From Amblyomma americanum (taxonomy: Eukaryota; Arthropoda; Arachnida; Ixodida; Ixodidae), in the NCBI RefSeq assembly GCF_052857255.1, contig NC_135497.1, forward strand, positions 195,830,006 through 195,894,005: 64,000 bases of DNA. Reading direction: 5' to 3'. The number at the start of each line of letters is the position of its first letter. Position 1 is the stretch's first letter. Below are positions 35,570 through 49,200 of this stretch, in pieces. Below the pieces are notes generated by a model, which had not been told where the DNA came from, did not search any database, and saw only the letters and a program-made list of their open reading frames with translations. A program made the position numbers and the translations under genes.

Positions 35570-36545
35570 ATCCACATCAATTTTTTGGGTATTCTCCATT
35601 AACTCTTATCTCAGGCCTCGGAATACCTCATGTAAACAGGCGGTGAATAGCATTGGCGAGATCATGTCTCCTTGCCTAACGCCCTTCCTTATTGGAATTT
35701 TATTGCTGACTTTATGGAGGACTATGGTAGCTGTACAGTTTCTATATATATCTTCCAGTATTTTGACATAAGGCTCATCTACACTCTGATTCCGCATTGC
35801 CTGTATGACTGCTGAGGTTTCCACTGAGTCGAATGCTTTCTCGTAATCAATGAAGGCTATATGTAGGGTTTGGTTATATTCTGCGCGTTACTCTATCATC
35901 TGCTTGATAGTGTGAATATGATCTATTATGGAATATCCTTTACGAAAGCCTGTCTGATCATTTGGTTGATTAAAGTGTAAGGTTGCCCTGACTCTATTAG
36001 TGATTACCTTAGTAAATATCTTGTATACGCAACGGACAGTAAGCTGATCGGTCTGTAATTTTTCAAGTCCTTGACATCTCCTTTCTTATGAATTAAGATT
36101 ATATTTGCGTTCTTTCAGGCTTCTGGTACGGTCGAGGCCATAAGGCATTGCGTATACAGGGCGGCTAGTTTATCTAGCAGAATCTCCGCTCCGTCTTTCA
36201 ACAGATCTGCTGTTACCTGATCCTCGCCAGCTGCTTTTCCCCTTTGCATTGCCCCTAAGGCTTTATTTATTTCATCTTATGTTATTGGCGGGATGACGCA
36301 TTGCTGTGCGCTACTATCTCTATCATTAAAGTTCTGATTACATTGGCTACTGTACAGGTCTGTGTAGAACTCTTCGGCTACCTTAACTATCTTATCCATA
36401 TTGCTAATGACATTGCCCTTCTTGTCTTTTAACGCATACCTCTGGTTTTTCCCTATGCCTAGTTTCCTCTTCCCCGCTTTTAGGCTACCTCCGTTCTTTA
36501 GAGCATGCCCGATACTCTCCATATTCAACTTCCTTCTGTCGGATA
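35570..36545 (-). mobile_element. RTE-type LINE fragment (antisense)
   Basis: On the minus strand, from 36540 down, it reads MESIGHALKNGGSLKAGKRK, DKKGNVISNMDKIVKVAEEF and FYTDLYSSQ, then degenerate sequence. Further down come KILEDIYRNCTATIVLHK and IPIRKGVRQGDMISPMLFTA (RT motif around RQGD..SP) and CLHEVFRGLR at 35606. It is the middle part of an RTE/BovB-like reverse transcriptase with frameshifts, lacking endonuclease and 3' end. The same family is present at 60610-62872. Confidence 0.8.
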
Positions 36546-36550
36546 CCTTG

Positions 36551-36660
36551 CTTCGTCGTGGCGGAGTGGTACCGTCTCCGCCTCACGCCGAAGACCCTGG
36601 TTCGATTCCCAGCCTTAACACAGGGTTTTTTTTTTATTCAGTGAGTGTGCGGGGGGGTTG
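36551..36660 (+). mobile_element. tRNA-headed SINE fragment, second type
   Basis: CGTGGCGGAGTGGTACCGTC (A-box region) and CCTGGTTCGATTCCCAGCC (B box and T-stem) form a tRNA-like head. It is followed by AACACAGGG and a T-run. No acceptor stem closes, so it is not a functional tRNA. The head differs from the Ruka-like copies. Confidence 0.6.
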
Positions 36661-36760
36661 GCCACGTGGTCGGTCACGCGCCGTTGCTGGTCACGTGGTT
36701 CGTCACGCGGTTGTTCACATGACCATCACGTGGCTGGTCACGTGGTGCGATTTCCAGAGG
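36661..36760. repeat. Short CACGTG-rich minisatellite
   Basis: Near-repeats of GGTCACGTGGT occur about every 12-15 bp, with CACGTG at least three times and CACGCG twice in about 90 bp. It is a degenerate tandem repeat. E-box words arise as part of the repeat. Confidence 0.55.
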
Positions 36761-36931
36761 ATGCGCAGACCGGCGAGGCGCGCGCGGCGGCGGCTCCGGC
36801 ACGCCAGTTGTGCCTTCTTGATGTCACTGCTCCTCGCGCATGCGCAGCACGGCTGTCTAGGAGCCACGAGAAACTGGTCAACCTCGGCCAGTGTAGCTTA
36901 CGCTACAAAAAAATGGCGGCGGTTTAGCTCT

Positions 36932-37230
36932 GGTTAAACCTGGAGTGACGCGATAGCTACAGCTGGCCCAGTGGAACTTGCCCAGTTGGATTTCAAAGTC
37001 AATCTTTCGCCGCTCCGTTTCGCTGGTCGTTCCTTCTTCATCTTCGTCCCACTTGACAAGGCGCATGTGCACAGCTGTTGCAGCTTGGTTTCGCCGGCAC
37101 GCTGCACCGCCGGCAGCAGTAGGTCCTCCGCACCACGTGGCGGTGGCGGCGCCGCCACTGTCACGTGCCGCCGCCACGCTGAAGGCTCTAAATGCCACGG
37201 TAATGTAGCTATCGCTACAAACCAGGTTAA
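36932..37230. mobile_element. Inverted-repeat element, about 300 bp
   Basis: The left end, GGTTAAACCTGGAGTGACGC followed by GATAGCTAC, pairs with the right end, GTAGCTATCGC then TACAAACCAGGTTAA. The outer TTAACCTGG-type and inner GCGATAGCTAC words are conserved in opposite orientation. The interior is GC-rich and without a protein. It is a MITE-like element. Confidence 0.55.
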
Positions 37231-37620
37231 TTGCCTTTATAAAGCGCTAGCCGGTGAACCGCGGTCGTTGCCCAAACGTTGCATCAAGGCAAGTGCGTAA
37301 GAGCGAGCATGGGCCGACAAGCAGCGGCAATTAATGTGCCACTGGGTTGTGCAGGAACCAATCCGGATTAATTGTCTACCGTTTTCTTGTGTTGTTTTTG
37401 ACACTTATATATTTGGAACCTTCGCTGCCTATCAGCCCGACGCTTCGTCCTGCTTCGGCGCACTAAGTCAGTGAATGAGATAAAAATAATGTAATGTTAT
37501 GTGCAGATACAGATGCTCATCTCATTCAAGAAATTCGCCTCATATTTTTACTATGTTCGGCTTGTCTACTTGTGTGTGTCGTCTTCGTTTTCGTGGCGGA
37601 AACACGCCGCTAATTTCAGC
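37231..37620. other. 5' flank of the second P-element-like gene
   Basis: No supported coding sequence. The first THAP exon of the following pseudogene should lie here, but I could not identify it. Confidence 0.35.
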
Positions 37621-40233
37621 ATCAAATTTGTCTGCAGGCTCGCTTCGAAGACAACAGCTTCGAACAGAACCGCGCGGATGGGTTGAAGAAGCTCAAGACG
37701 AACGCTGTGCCAACGGTGTTCTCCTTCAAAGGTGAGATGCCTCCTAACCCTGGAATTTGGTACACAGCTGTTTATCGCCTGATTACTTGCATTTGAAAAG
37801 TGGTGTTAGGAAATGATTCGTGCACATACATAGTAAATGTTTTGGCGCGCCTTCTATTCGCACCACTATTTTATTTATATGCAATGCACCATTCCACCTT
37901 TTTATTTATCTGCTTCCAGAACTTCCTAACGTGCGAAAGCCACCAAGAGAACGAAGAGTGCCTATGCCTGCATTATTGAGTGAAGATGCAGCTCCACAAG
38001 ATGATTCTTCACCAGAAGTGAATGACACCCTTCCCTTAACTACGCAGGAATTCCTGCCTGCTGATACTTCATTAGAGAAAAGGTCGTCTGAGAGATCGTG
38101 GAGTACAGAAGCCAGCAATGCTAATTAATGGGCAACTTTCTTTGACCTTCGGGGATGCACCCCCCGAGGACACCACACTGGCCAGTGCGACCTATTCATT
38201 TGATTCTGAGCCAGCACAGCTTCGGAAGATTGCAGACCTGACAGCAGCCTATGGTAAGTTGAAAGAACATTGTGATACATTTGAAAATAATGTCCGAAAT
38301 TTACAGGCATAGGCTCGCAAGCTCCAGAAAGAGGCGAATAATTTTTCACTAAACACGATTTTTTTTTAAATGAGGACCAAATTCGTGCCCTTTCTCGGAA
38401 CAACAATCAAGGCAATTCGTGGTCAGTGCGAACAGTAAAGCAAGACCTATAAATTAATTTTGCTTGTGGGACCACCGGTTACGAAACACTCAGAAAGATG
38501 GGCTACCTTCTGCCTATAAGCAGAACTTTAGCGAGAAGAATTCAAGGCCTGAAGTTTCTGCCAGGTATCCTGCATGAAGTGATCGACGTCATGAGGTGCA
38601 AAGCAGAGGGAATGGAGGACGCGGAGAAAGATTGCGCTCTTTCTAGACGAAATGGAGATAGCACCCGGATTTGAACTGGGTCGTAGCGAAGATGTGCTTC
38701 TGGGAGAAACGACACGGCCCTCAAAGCCTGAAGAGCCAGCCAATCATGCTTTGGTGTTTATGCTGGGTGGTATAAACCAAAGGAAGAAGCAAGTGATAGC
38801 CTACGAATTTACTGGTAGGCACGTGGACGGCTCTGTACTCAAGGCCTACATGTCCTGGAAATAGTTAAGATATGCAGCCAGATTTCCCCAAGAATCCGTG
38901 TTGCAACATGTAACATGGGTGCAGCAAACTGTGCAATGTGGCGAGAATTTCGTTTTTCAAGCCACCGTGATTCGGAAACTTCGTGCTCAATACCCCACCC
39001 AACTTTAGAAGGCAAGGAACTTTTCTTCATCTGAGACCCGGCACATGTCCTTAATGACCTGAGAGGACAGCTTCTAAGCTCTAAAGTTTTCACACTTAGT
39101 GATGCTACAGTGAGCCAGAACGGATTGGCAGCCTCGAAGATGAAATTGTGCAGGCCGTCCTGCCTTACGAAGCTGCCCATGAACTTAAGGTTCACGAAAT
39201 TTGTCGGACGTCCACATCAGTTGTGCCCACTTCACCAAGATGAAAGTTGGAGCCGCTGTCCAGCTTTTCTGCGAAGCACCACCGGCTATTCGGTTCCTGG
39301 TCTAAGAAGGAGTGATTGAGCCAGGAGCCGAAACAAAAGCTTTGTTTATGGACCTCGTTTCCAGGTGGTATGCCTTAATGTCATCGCGCCATTCCACCAT
39401 GGCGCTGAGCCGCAGAAACATAGCAAAATACCACACCGCTTTGGGCACACTACGCACGGCAACGGACACCATCAGACAACTCAGAATGGGCAATGGCTCT
39501 CAGTGAAAGCCATCGTAAGCAGGGGTCATAATTGCGACAACGGCTGTCCTTCGCCTTCAAGAAGTGCTTCTTGTCAAGGAAGGGTATGAATGCCTTCTCA
39601 CGAGCAGGCTATTACAAGACTACCTAGAAAACCTCTTTTTCTGTGGTGCGGCTCATGAAGCCAGTGCCCACAGCGTATGACGAAATGTTCACTCAGAGTA
39701 GTCAGTGTCAGCCAGTTTCTGCACATGCCGAGATCAACAAGCTATGAACTTAGAGATCGGCAATACCTTGTTGATCTGCTTGCACAAGGCAAGAAGGAAT
39801 GTACCGAAAAAAAGTCGATGAAATCAATGACTCTGAAATTCTATTCATTGAACAGCTGACGTCAACCGAATGTCGCATTTTGTTTTACCTTGGCGGCTTT
39901 ATGTTGAAAGGGATTTTGAAGTCTGTAACTTGTGCACAGTGCAAGGATGCTCTCCTTTGCAACCCTGATAATCAGTATGCTTCTCTTACGACACTCAAAG
40001 AGTACGTCAAGGGCGGGAAAAACCTCGTATACCTAAGCAGTGAGGTTATGAAAGGTCTGAAAGACTACGAAGAACATTTTACTGCTGTAAATTCACGGTG
40101 CACAGGCAAATTTTTCACCATGAAATCGCCGCTTCGTTTTCTAATAGCATACGTTGAAGAAATAGACCAACCCTCTCTGAATACATGCTTAGCTCACAAG
40201 GAACGAATTAACAAAATTCTAATTGCTGCGTAA
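37621..40233 (+). pseudogene. Second P-element-like transposase, heavily decayed
   Basis: An exon after CTGCAG at 37638 reads ARFEDNSFEQNRADG and NAVPTVFSFK, the end of a THAP finger with its AVPTVF box. The CX2H histidine appears changed to arginine (ARFE). It is followed by GT at 37732 and a further exon after TTCCAG at 37919. Later pieces in changing frames read MEIAPGFELGRSEDVLLGET, NHALVFMLGGINQRKKQVIA, YEFTGRHVDGSVLKAY, LVSRWYALMSSRHSTMALS and, near the end, STECRILFYLGGFMLKGILK with CAQCKDALLCNPDNQ. These match the catalytic and C-terminal parts of a P-type transposase. There are many stops and frameshifts. The sequence differs enough from the copy at 25.3 kb to be a separate P lineage. 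Confidence 0.8.
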
Positions 40234-42089
40234 ATATCGAGCACTAATCTCACTCAGTGCCCATGGATGCAAGACTTGTGCAGGGTCAGCATTGCGTAAG
40301 GAAGATTGAATGTGAACTTTAACTTTTCGCTCTTTATGAAGTCTGCATCTATTTACGTATGGGATTACAATTGTTTTGTAAATTATGGCCATCTCCCTAA
40401 TATGCATGTTAAATTTTGAAAGTGTAATATTCCTGAACCATGTTCCCATTAAACAAAAATCTTTTAAAATTAATTGTGTGTTTTAGCAATGAGTAAATAT
40501 TTTGTTGTCAGCTTGGACACCAGAGTTTGGTCTAATTCAGAAACACAAATTTGTGATACTCGATGAACAGGCGATTTCATTACTGTTGTTGATATGTTTT
40601 ATTCCTTCAAAGCATATGCGCAAAACCAAGACACTAATGCTTAAACTGCGTCTGCTCATTTTTTTTACTGATTATATGCTCTCGCTAGCATGTTACCCAG
40701 ACTTTTCCGAAAAGCATTTAGAATGTCATTCTTTTCATCTGAAAAAGCGCACGTCCACACTTTTCTTAATTTTCTCGCCCGTCGGAAGTGATAAGCGAGT
40801 AGCACTCCCCGCGCGAGAACGAAACCTGCCTGCAGTGGGAGCGAAAATGGCGGCGGCCGCTGTAGCAGACGACGCAATTGCACTCACCTTCAGCGGAGGC
40901 GCGCGCATCGAGGCACCCTACAAATAAAGCAGTTCAAAGAGACGCGAGCGCCATCTCTAGGGTTGTGTCAGTACCACGTCCTTTGTACTATGGCCTCGAA
41001 GATTATGTAAACGTTCCCGTGCTGGTAATTTTGGAGGCCATGTTTGTACCACGCCCGTTGGCTGGCTTGGTGACGTGGTCAGTTTTCTGCATAACTGTTT
41101 TACGCTGGCTCGCGCCTCGCATCATCTGCGCCGGGTGCGGCTGCTTCTAACCGCGCGTCGCTATTGATGTTCACCGCTTGGATTTCGTCTGCGTTTAGAT
41201 AAGTTCGCATGCGCTCTACACCTCGGGTACGAGAGGGCAGGATGCTCGAGGTTGAGCTTTTGGGTGTAGATCGCAGCCGAAACTGAAAGCCCTTTTTTCC
41301 GTTGTTCCACATTGTGAAATAGTAGTAACACGACGTGCCGCCTGCCCCACACGTAATTTGGCTTGATAAAATTCCTCACGTGGGTAATATACGGCTGTGC
41401 AAAGTAGTCTGCATGTACGCTTCGTCGTGGCTGAAGTGGCAGTAATAGCACTAAATTCGCGAAGTGCGGACCCTTTAGTGCTCACCTTGCAGCACCGACC
41501 GCAGGAGAAAAGCACCTTATTAGGAGATTTTCCCTTGACTTCTTTCAACAGCTGTGTTAAGGAATAAAAGACTGAGTGATTGACATTCTCAGAAGTAATT
41601 AAAAAACCTGCTGAATTTCGCAGCCTCGGCCTGGGTGCAAATTCCCATTTACATAATAAAATCACGCCGTTAAATACCAAATCTGACGTTCAGAAGCCGC
41701 CAAAACCGTCTTTTAAGAGGCTGACGGCACTAGCTTGCCCCAGCATACATGCAGATGCGGTTAAAGAAGCCTGAACAACAACCTTGTAAGCTGTCACGAC
41801 GGAACACAGCACTCCCTCACTATATCGGCTCTCGGAAAGTTTGCGCAGCTAGGAAGTCAAAAAGAGACGAGCAGCCGTTTGCCAACGCGTCTTTATCGTG
41901 CCCGGCTAAAGTTATGGTTTTATATGCTACCCTCTTTGCTATGTCTCTGTGTCCTCCTGTGTTCGTTCCCTTGCGCCATTCAACTTTATGATGAACCAAT
42001 TAGCCTAAGAGCAAGTACTTCTGCATCGTGCTGCTCTTTCGCAATTCCTCCATCCGGATCGCAGTGCCACGTGTGTACAGTGGTTGCAC
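40234..42089. other. Intergenic, no gene supported
   Basis: 40790-41160 is GC-rich with several splice-like sites on the minus strand (CTGAAG|GTGAGT near 40890; TGCAAG|GTGAGC near 41485). No domain or consistent exon set could be built. The rest is AT-rich. Confidence 0.35.
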
Positions 42090-43215
42090 CACAAACTATG
42101 CACACTCAGTGCGCGCGGCTGTAATATTTTGCTGCAGTGGGTCCCATCCCGTGTGGGAGTGCCAGGAAACGAGGCTGCTGACCGACTTGCCAAGACAGCT
42201 CACTCCAGCCCAACAGCTCCAGTTTGTGAGGCCATCTCGGCCTTTGAGGAAGAGTGTCACATTATGCACTACAGGGTCGCCTTATGCCACCCCGATGCCC
42301 GCGTCGCATCCGGCAAGCTCCCAAGGCCTGTCCCGTATCTTGCCTTCGGACGCGCGGCATACTCCCTACTCCTGCGCATCAGGATTGGTTGTGTCTGGAC
42401 GGCAGACCGACGCCACCGCCTCACTGGAGGGGCCGACGCAAAGTGTTTTGACTGCGGCGACACAGAAGCAGTTGGACACTTGCTCTGCGACTGCCCCGCT
42501 CATGCTAATGAGCGCTCCAAAATGCGCACCAAATACAGCAAGCTCGGCCTGCCATCTGCGACTGTCGGCAACCTAATCTTTCCTGAGGCATCGCCGTACA
42601 AAAGGAAAACCGCCCTGGCCGCTCTGGTCTCCTTCATCGAAGATGAGGCGGGCCTCCGCAAGCGCATATAGTGTCAACCCAGTGCTTTGTGCAGTGAGCA
42701 CACACCTTCCGTGCATTGTGCCCACGTGTGCTGAATTTTCACCAGCGCGCGCTCCATTGTGTGTGCCCGCGTAACTCCCTCCAGAGGCCCTCTTGTGTCT
42801 CTATTTCTCCTCCTCCTGCATTCAGACACATTGTGTGCGCTGAGTGCATGTGCGTCTTGTGACTTACACCAGTGCGCGCTCCACAGTGTGCGCGCGCAGA
42901 TTCTCGTGCCCGTTCATCGCGCTTTTCGTGCCGCATTGTGCCGTCCTCTTGCCGCCGTATCCGCATCCGGACCCGTATTCTACTCTATCTCTTTAATCCC
43001 CCTCCCCCACTCCCGTGCAGTGCAGCGAAGGTGTTCTCCGAAAGAGACAGTTGCACGCCCTGCACACAATTTTTCCCCAACAACCAGAACCACTCATGAG
43101 CAATGTCGCACGGAACCACGAATAAGTGGCGCTTTCCTGCGCGCTGCGGTGATCACGTCTCCACTGGCTCCATCCGCCGCATGCATCATACCCCATCCAA
43201 TCATCTAGAAGAAGA
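42090..43215 (+). mobile_element. LINE 3' end: RNase H tail and long 3' UTR
   Basis: The frame ending at the TAG at 42669-42671 reads LLQWVPSRVGVPGNEAADRL, the His/Asp segment of an RNase H domain. It continues with a C-terminal region including CFDCGDTEAVGHLLCDC (a CX2CX7HX4C knuckle). Upstream RNase H and RT are missing. A 540-bp GC/CT-rich 3' UTR follows and ends in an A/G-rich tail (AGAAGAAGAAAAAG) at about 43205-43220. The knuckle and tail differ from the I-like copies at 31 kb and 19 kb, so this is another LINE family. Confidence 0.75.
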
Positions 43216-43332
43216 AAAAGTTTTTTTTTTAATGCCCGCCGAGAACTGGCGATGAGGACCTGACCTACGTCCCCGTTGTGTCACGTGACAGCGCATTCAC
43301 GTCTTGCAGAAATATTCTCCCCATCACGCGTT

Positions 43333-44469
<1,137 letters not shown>

Positions 44470-44740
44470 ACGTTACAGGCCATGGTCCCTGCTCAGTGAG
44501 GCCGTCCTACGTCTAGGGACTTTAGGGAATGAGAGCCCTATAAAACGTGGCAACGAGTGTGGTCGAGGGCGACTCTCCAGTTCGCTCTTGACGTTGTACA
44601 AAATGTAAATAAACCCAGTCGTCGTCTTTCGCCCATCACCCAACTCCTTCACTCGATGGCACCCCTGTCCTGGTCGGAAAGGGCGCCGACTTGACCGAGG
44701 GTGCGTGAAGCGCGACCCCGAACCACATCCAACTCCACCA
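44470..44740 (+). repeat. Possible LTR with TATA box and polyadenylation signal
   Basis: CCTATAAAACG at 44537-44547 is followed 60 bp on by a C/T-rich stretch, and by AATAAA at 44608-44613 with GT/C-rich sequence after it. A promoter and a polyadenylation signal about 70 bp apart is the U3-R-U5 layout of an LTR. I could not place TG/CA ends or a duplication. Confidence 0.3.
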
Positions 44741-45699
44741 AGAAATTGTATGATGCGGCATTCACAGCGCTATAGCTGTATAGGGGAGGTGCGGTCTAAC
44801 GACGTTTGGCTTCCAGTTCACTCTGACGTCACAGGGTAATTGCTAACGTGGCACGTGTCTGCACTGAGTTGCTCGTTACCGTGGCAGAGGAGGTGGGTCG
44901 CCCGGGAAGGGGGACTTCTCCAACGTCGCCGCGAACCCATGCGACGACTATCTGAAAATCCGGAGTTGCGCACCCGTGAAGCGGAGCGAAAGCGTCCACA
45001 GTGAGAGGATCCTGGCGTGCGAGCTCGCGACGACGAGTCGATTAGGCAACGGCGCCATAGGTTCAGGAAGTGCGCTCCCGCGAAACTAAAACAGCTGGAC
45101 GCAGAAACTGGCGAACGACGATGGTGCCACTTAGGAGTTACCCGTTCGGCTTTACGTGTTCGGTCAGCGAGAAAAGCCTCAAATATGCCTCATGCATCAG
45201 AAGCATCATGAGTGATGCGACCAGCTATATAGTGCTCAAATTCGGAGCAGCTTTAATTCGCCTGGTAGTTGCAGCCACCTTCTAAGCGAGAACTACCGCG
45301 CTCGCGACCGAATCCGCAGTTGTTTCAGTTCCGTTGGGTAGCTAACACTGCTGCATACTTTGGTTTTCTGTACTCGGTGCTCCAAAGGCGAGATTACAAA
45401 AAAAAACTTACCATTTTTTTCATATGGCTAATCGGTTTTCGTCGCCTTTAGCTTTAGGCCGAAAAAAAGACGTTGCTTCTCAGTTATGAAAAAGCCGGCA
45501 GAACTCGTTTTCCATTCCTAGATCTGCCACGGACAATCCATAGACAGATTGCAGCGCTAAGCCGGCCACGTGAGCAAGAGCGGAACGCCCCGTACGAGAA
45601 ACGTCTACATCAGGTTTCGCCATGGGAGAATGGACGAAGCCTCGCACGTATCCCGGTTCTCGCGGGGGACCCTGTCGGAGGGCAACTCATCGTGGTGGC
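44741..45699. other. Intergenic, no gene seen
   Basis: Mixed composition with no recognisable domain. The 3' end of the minus-strand secreted-protein gene lies at the right edge. Confidence 0.35.
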
Positions 45700-45709
45700 A
45701 ATAAATATT

Positions 45710-45715
45710 TTTATT
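45710..45715 (-). terminator. Polyadenylation signal AATAAA
   Basis: The minus strand reads GTCAATAAAAATATT 22 bases after the stop codon, giving a very short 3' UTR. It is the only AATAAA close behind the minus-strand stop. Confidence 0.6.
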
Positions 45716-45736
45716 GACGACACGGGCTCTGGGAGA

Positions 45737-46279
45737 TCAGCGCCTTCCGTACGGAGCTGGAGCGGCCACGAAGCCCGACTGTTGCTGTCCCTGCTGCTGG
45801 AACTTGCCGGCCGCGTGCTGGTTAAAGCCTCCCTGAAAGGCGCCGGTGCCCGAGCCGTACCGGTTGAAGCTGGTCTCCTCAAAGCCCATCTCGGTGCGGT
45901 AGCCCTTGGTCTCGCGGAAGCCCTGCACGTTCTTGTACTTGTCCTGTCCCTCGAAGGCCTGGCTGCCCTGGTTGAAGCCCTGCGCTGCCTGCTGGTAGCC
46001 GTGCTGCTGGCCGCCCTGCACATGGCCGTAGTGGGCGCCGCCCAGCGGCGACTGACCCCCGTCCCGGTACTTGTGGCCGCGAAGCAGCGTGCCGATCAGG
46101 CTTGGCCGTTTGTTGTGCAGCTGCCGCAACGTGCCGCGCAGCTTGCCGATGCCCAGGATGCGCCCTTCGACGCCTTCTCCTTCGCCAGGTTCAGCCGTCG
46201 AGGCGCCGGTGGCCGCCGTGGCCTTGGGGTCTGCTGCCTGCGCCCAGCACGCGGCCAGCAGGGCGACAGCGAGAAGAGT
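45737..46279 (-). CDS. Main exon of the secreted Gly/Gln-rich protein
   Basis: 543 bp, exactly 181 codons including TGA at 45739-45737, with no interruption. It is strongly GC-rich at third positions. This biased composition also opens a 353-codon antisense frame on the plus strand, which lacks a domain. The acceptor is described under the gene entry. Confidence 0.75.
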   Translation of the reverse strand, partial: TLLAVALLAACWAQAADPKATAATGASTAEPGEGEGVEGRILGIGKLRGTLRQLHNKRPSLIGTLLRGHKYRDGGQSPLGGAHYGHVQGGQQHGYQQAAQGFNQGSQAFEGQDKYKNVQGFRETKGYRTEMGFEETSFNRYGSGTGAFQGGFNQHAAGKFQQQGQQQSGFVAAPAPYGRR

Positions 46280-49200
46280 CTGCGAAACAACCGCAAAAAT
46301 ATGATGAGCACACGCTTATGGCGAGCCTCGTCAACAGCCCGCGAATCTGCGAGTTGCCCCTCTAACTGTACTCGGAACACAAATGACACTTGGGATTTTC
46401 TGATGTCCGGTGTGGCCTCGATAAAATATGCCTTCCATACGGGCGTACAGGAAATCACATTATACTACAGACAAGATCGACAAATTCATCCGCCAGCGGA
46501 CAGAACGCTCAATAAGAAAGAAGAGGTTACGTGATGAAAATTGCAGACGGGAGTTTTTTCCGAACCAGTACTCTACAGCAAGTGGCATCCTGAAGTCTTC
46601 AGTCAAAGTGAAAATTTTGCGACGAGGCAGCAACTTTGGTTCACATGCTGTGGACATGTCCGACTAAGTACGATAGGTCGCGCACTGTAAAATCCTGCGA
46701 GGCTTTGCTCTGCAGCCCAGAGGCTAGCGTCCAGCAGGACATCATCGGTCAAGCCCTTGCTGCTGCTGTGTCCCAAGGGATTGCGGCCGACGGCTATAGG
46801 GGCAACGGGGGATGTGGACTTCTTCCCTGGCGTTCATTGACCGGTGGTTCAATAAAGTTGTTTCCTTTCCGTGCGTGCGCAAAATATGAAGAGCAGGGAC
46901 CTTCCAGAGGAAGAAGAAGATGAAAGACACGGTGGCTCGGTACCTCGGAGTAACAATATAAGAGGCAAAAGACAATTGCGCAGTCAGTGGCATGGAACGG
47001 AGTGTTCGCTCTATAGGCACGCCGGTCATCAAAACATCAACGCCATCGCTCGTGAATCGTAACATGATTCATACGCGATGGAGACATAATATAAAGGGTT
47101 CTTGAACCTGTGCACTGTTAACACCATGTCACCGAGAAAGCGGCCACTGACGGATTAGAATCAGCCCGAAGGAAAAAAGGAGAAGAGAATGTAAAGAAAG
47201 GGTCGGTCGGGACGATCAGTTGGTGCTCCGCGATAATATTACGAGACAGATGAAGACGACAACGGAAGGAAGAGGACGTGAAAAAAGACAGAAGAAAGAC
47301 AGCCGGCTTTCTCGCGTCCTTTCTGCCCTTCGCGCGCTTCAAGCAGTTTCTTTTGCTCAAGCATGCACTCAAAACCTTCCTTTTTCTCGCTTAATTACTT
47401 CCGGCATTTAAAGCATGAGTGAACTCAAGGTCATGAAGTGCCTTTCACGTCAATGCGAGGTGTCCCTGACCAGCCGTAAATGCAAGATTCCTCCCTTAAA
47501 TTTCTATCTGCATAGATCTGGGTGCTCTCCCCCGGCCATTAGTCCATTCTTCAAGGAACCCGAAACTTTGGGTCATTTTTTCCTGTCCAGTCGCCGATTC
47601 GCCTCCATCCGAGAACTTTTCGAGGAAATTCCTTTCCGGAGATTAAGTCTGCCGCTTCCAGTTATACTCTCGTTTGTAACTGCACAGCTGAGCTACAGAA
47701 ACGGGAGTTTGCTGCTGCGCTGTTTACAAATTAATTTCTGCCTCTGGAAGGTTTCACTGCTAGATGCACTGACCTCGCTCTTCCCCATTGTAAATTCAGA
47801 TTGTTCGTTCTTTCTTCACGGGGGCTTCCTGCTTCTCTTTTTATTCATTTTAGAAAATCACGCGCTAAATTTTTGAATTCGATACTTCCCTCTGTGGCCA
47901 ATCCCCCTCGTGGGTAGGTACCATTCCCCAGGGGAACGAACAAACAAACAAACAAACGTAGGAAGCTAACACTAAATTCTGGAGGCCAAACATGACGACG
48001 ATTACAAACATGAACACTGCTCACAGAACACTTAAAACACTGCAGCTGGCTCACCAAGACACCCAATATACAACCACTGCTGCGGTATACTTCATCAACG
48101 AACACACTGTATATTGCAGTGCCCCATAGTACAACGCGCACTACAAATACAGCTATAAAAACTGCAAAGCTCCCTCAAACCCAAGACGTGTGCGAGAAAT
48201 GGACCGCGCCCGCAGCAGAAGCCAAAGCCATCCTTAGAATGGTACTCATCGGGTACATCGAGGCCATCCTCCCAGGAGATGAAACCTGAATGCCAGTCCA
48301 CTCAATGTATGTAGGCGCCTGAGCTAACCTTAGCCAAAGGTTAAGAATATATACCGATGCACAGTAGGTGGAAGCAATTTAAAGTATGCCGTTAACCACT
48401 GTATGAGGTAAGTCAGAGTATTGTTCGTACTTTGTTCAAATGAATAATTAAATCAAGCGAGGAAATTCGATTTTTAAATAGCTACTGCGTTTCCCGCGAA
48501 ACTTCTAGTGCCAAACTGTTATTTCCCAAAGCATGCCTGATTCGTTAATTTTTATTTTGATGTGCGCTGTAGATGTTTTTTTTTTCAGGGTTGAAAAGAT
48601 GGCGCGCGAAATACGAAAAAAGAAATACCACGTGACGATGCACTCGCGCGCCACGACAGCAGCGCCCTCTCAAACACGGAATTGGTGAACTTAGCAGCTA
48701 TACGTTCACTGGCGCCGCGAATGCGACGGAGTGAGAACAACGGATCCGGCGCTGGCGACGGCTCTGTCGGAACGGAGAAAAAAACCCCGCTTTCACGAGC
48801 AAAGCAAACGAGTCGGAACGCAGCGGCGCCACACACGTGACGCCGGACGCGAAACGCCGACATGAACCAGTGCGCCTTCCAGCTGTTTTCCGCGCTGTTT
48901 TCAGCTGTTTTACGTCACGTACGTATCCTCCACCACACAAGCTATAATTAACGCAATATGAGGCAGTCGGTTGGCGTAGACTGCAAACAGGAAGCTTTCA
49001 TAACTTACACATACTTCACAAAATGTTTCCGAACCAGTACGCGGACACATGCAAGTGGTGTGGAGCCACCCCCACTTTATACCATATTACATGGGAGTGT
49101 AAAATCAATTATTCATTCCATAAACTAAAAGAGCCCAATGCGGAACAGTGGGAGAGCCTGCTCACCAGCAGCGTGCTGGCCGTCCAAAAAGGACAGGTCC

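Noticed and set aside
36551..36635. Functional tRNA gene
   Set aside because: A- and B-box-like sequences are present but no acceptor stem closes, and a T-run and repeat follow, so it is a SINE head.
41216..41680. 154-codon minus-strand frame with internal GTGAGC donor-like site
   Set aside because: No domain and no partner exon; not enough to call a gene.
45473..46534. 353-codon plus-strand frame
   Set aside because: It lies opposite the secreted-protein exon, is Leu/Ala-rich through third-position GC bias, and has no domain. The minus strand has the acceptor, signal peptide and polyadenylation signal.
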